A stretch of DNA of 40,853 nucleotides, taken from assembly GCA_046263055.1 (NCBI GenBank), contig JBHELO010000046.1:1-40853 (forward strand), written 5' to 3'. Origin of the DNA: DATAQC01 sp046263055 (GTDB lineage Bacteria > Actinomycetota > Acidimicrobiia > Acidimicrobiales > AC-14). Positions 40,844 to 40,853 of the stretch are shown piece by piece (within the stretch, counting starts at the first letter, position 1; each line of letters begins with the position of its first letter). The position numbers were made by a program, and so were the translations under genes. The notes under the pieces are model-generated. The model did not search any database. It was not told the DNA's origin and saw only the letters and a list, made by a program, of their open reading frames with translations.

Positions 40844-40853
40844 GACGGGCAGC

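Overview
The window looks like chromosomal DNA of a very GC-rich member of the Actinomycetota, possibly an uncultured Acidimicrobiia-like lineage. The phylum is inferred from third-position GC bias, many GTG starts with 4-nt GTGA/ATGA overlaps, a bsaP gene behind bioB, a bL37-like ribosomal protein, an F420-type PPOX oxidoreductase, an ECF41 sigma factor and leaderless-looking promoters. The class is a guess. No rRNA, tRNA, CRISPR array or intact transposon was seen.

Layout. (1) 1-4.6 kb is a worn accessory stretch: the tail of a surface protein, a small secreted protein with a good promoter and terminator, a decayed DUF4157 (eCIS-type) effector-like gene with two frameshifts and a stop, an N-terminally missing Uma2 nuclease remnant, and a DHFR-like RibD-C protein. 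(2) 4.62-12.74 kb is a complete, tightly coupled type II Wadjet anti-plasmid operon (jetA-jetB-jetC-jetD, families TIGR02677/02678/02680/02679). (3) 12.7-19.9 kb is a fluoride island: DegV and two DUF190 PII-like genes leftward; then, rightward, three separate fluoride (crcB-motif) riboswitches in front of an MFS transporter, a small helical protein and a dynamin-like GTPase, followed by two crcB/fluC fluoride channel genes. (4) 19.9-21.3 kb is an ECF41 sigma factor plus carboxymuconolactone decarboxylase-like operon with a perfect ECF41-type promoter. (5) 21.5-25.5 kb is the hen1-pnkp bacterial RNA repair cassette. (6) 25.4-31.4 kb holds a MerR-like fragment, a membrane protein divergent from a MarR regulator with a palindrome between them, a GlsB/YeaQ protein, a PAS-GAF-PP2C phosphatase and a SpoIID/LytB-domain protein. 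(7) 31.4-40.85 kb is mostly housekeeping: a frameshifted FMN reductase, DUF2630, bioB-bsaP, an F420/PPOX protein, an acyl-ACP desaturase divergent from an MBL hydrolase, an alpha/beta hydrolase, a GAF-PP2C-HATPase fusion, a prolyl oligopeptidase and bL37.

How it works together. The strongest system-level story is the fluoride island. Each of three transcripts appears to start about 7-14 nt after a TAnnnT -10 box and to open directly with a fluoride aptamer. In two of them the pseudoknot strand also belongs to a hairpin that would mask the Shine-Dalgarno sequence, which predicts translational ON switching by fluoride. The regulated genes include a dynamin-like GTPase and a small uncharacterised helical protein, so fluoride defence here may include membrane remodelling or repair as well as export. 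Wadjet and Hen1/Pnkp add plasmid exclusion and RNA repair.

Several genes (DUF4157, MFS, FMN reductase) carry frameshifts. Some may be assembly errors rather than biology.
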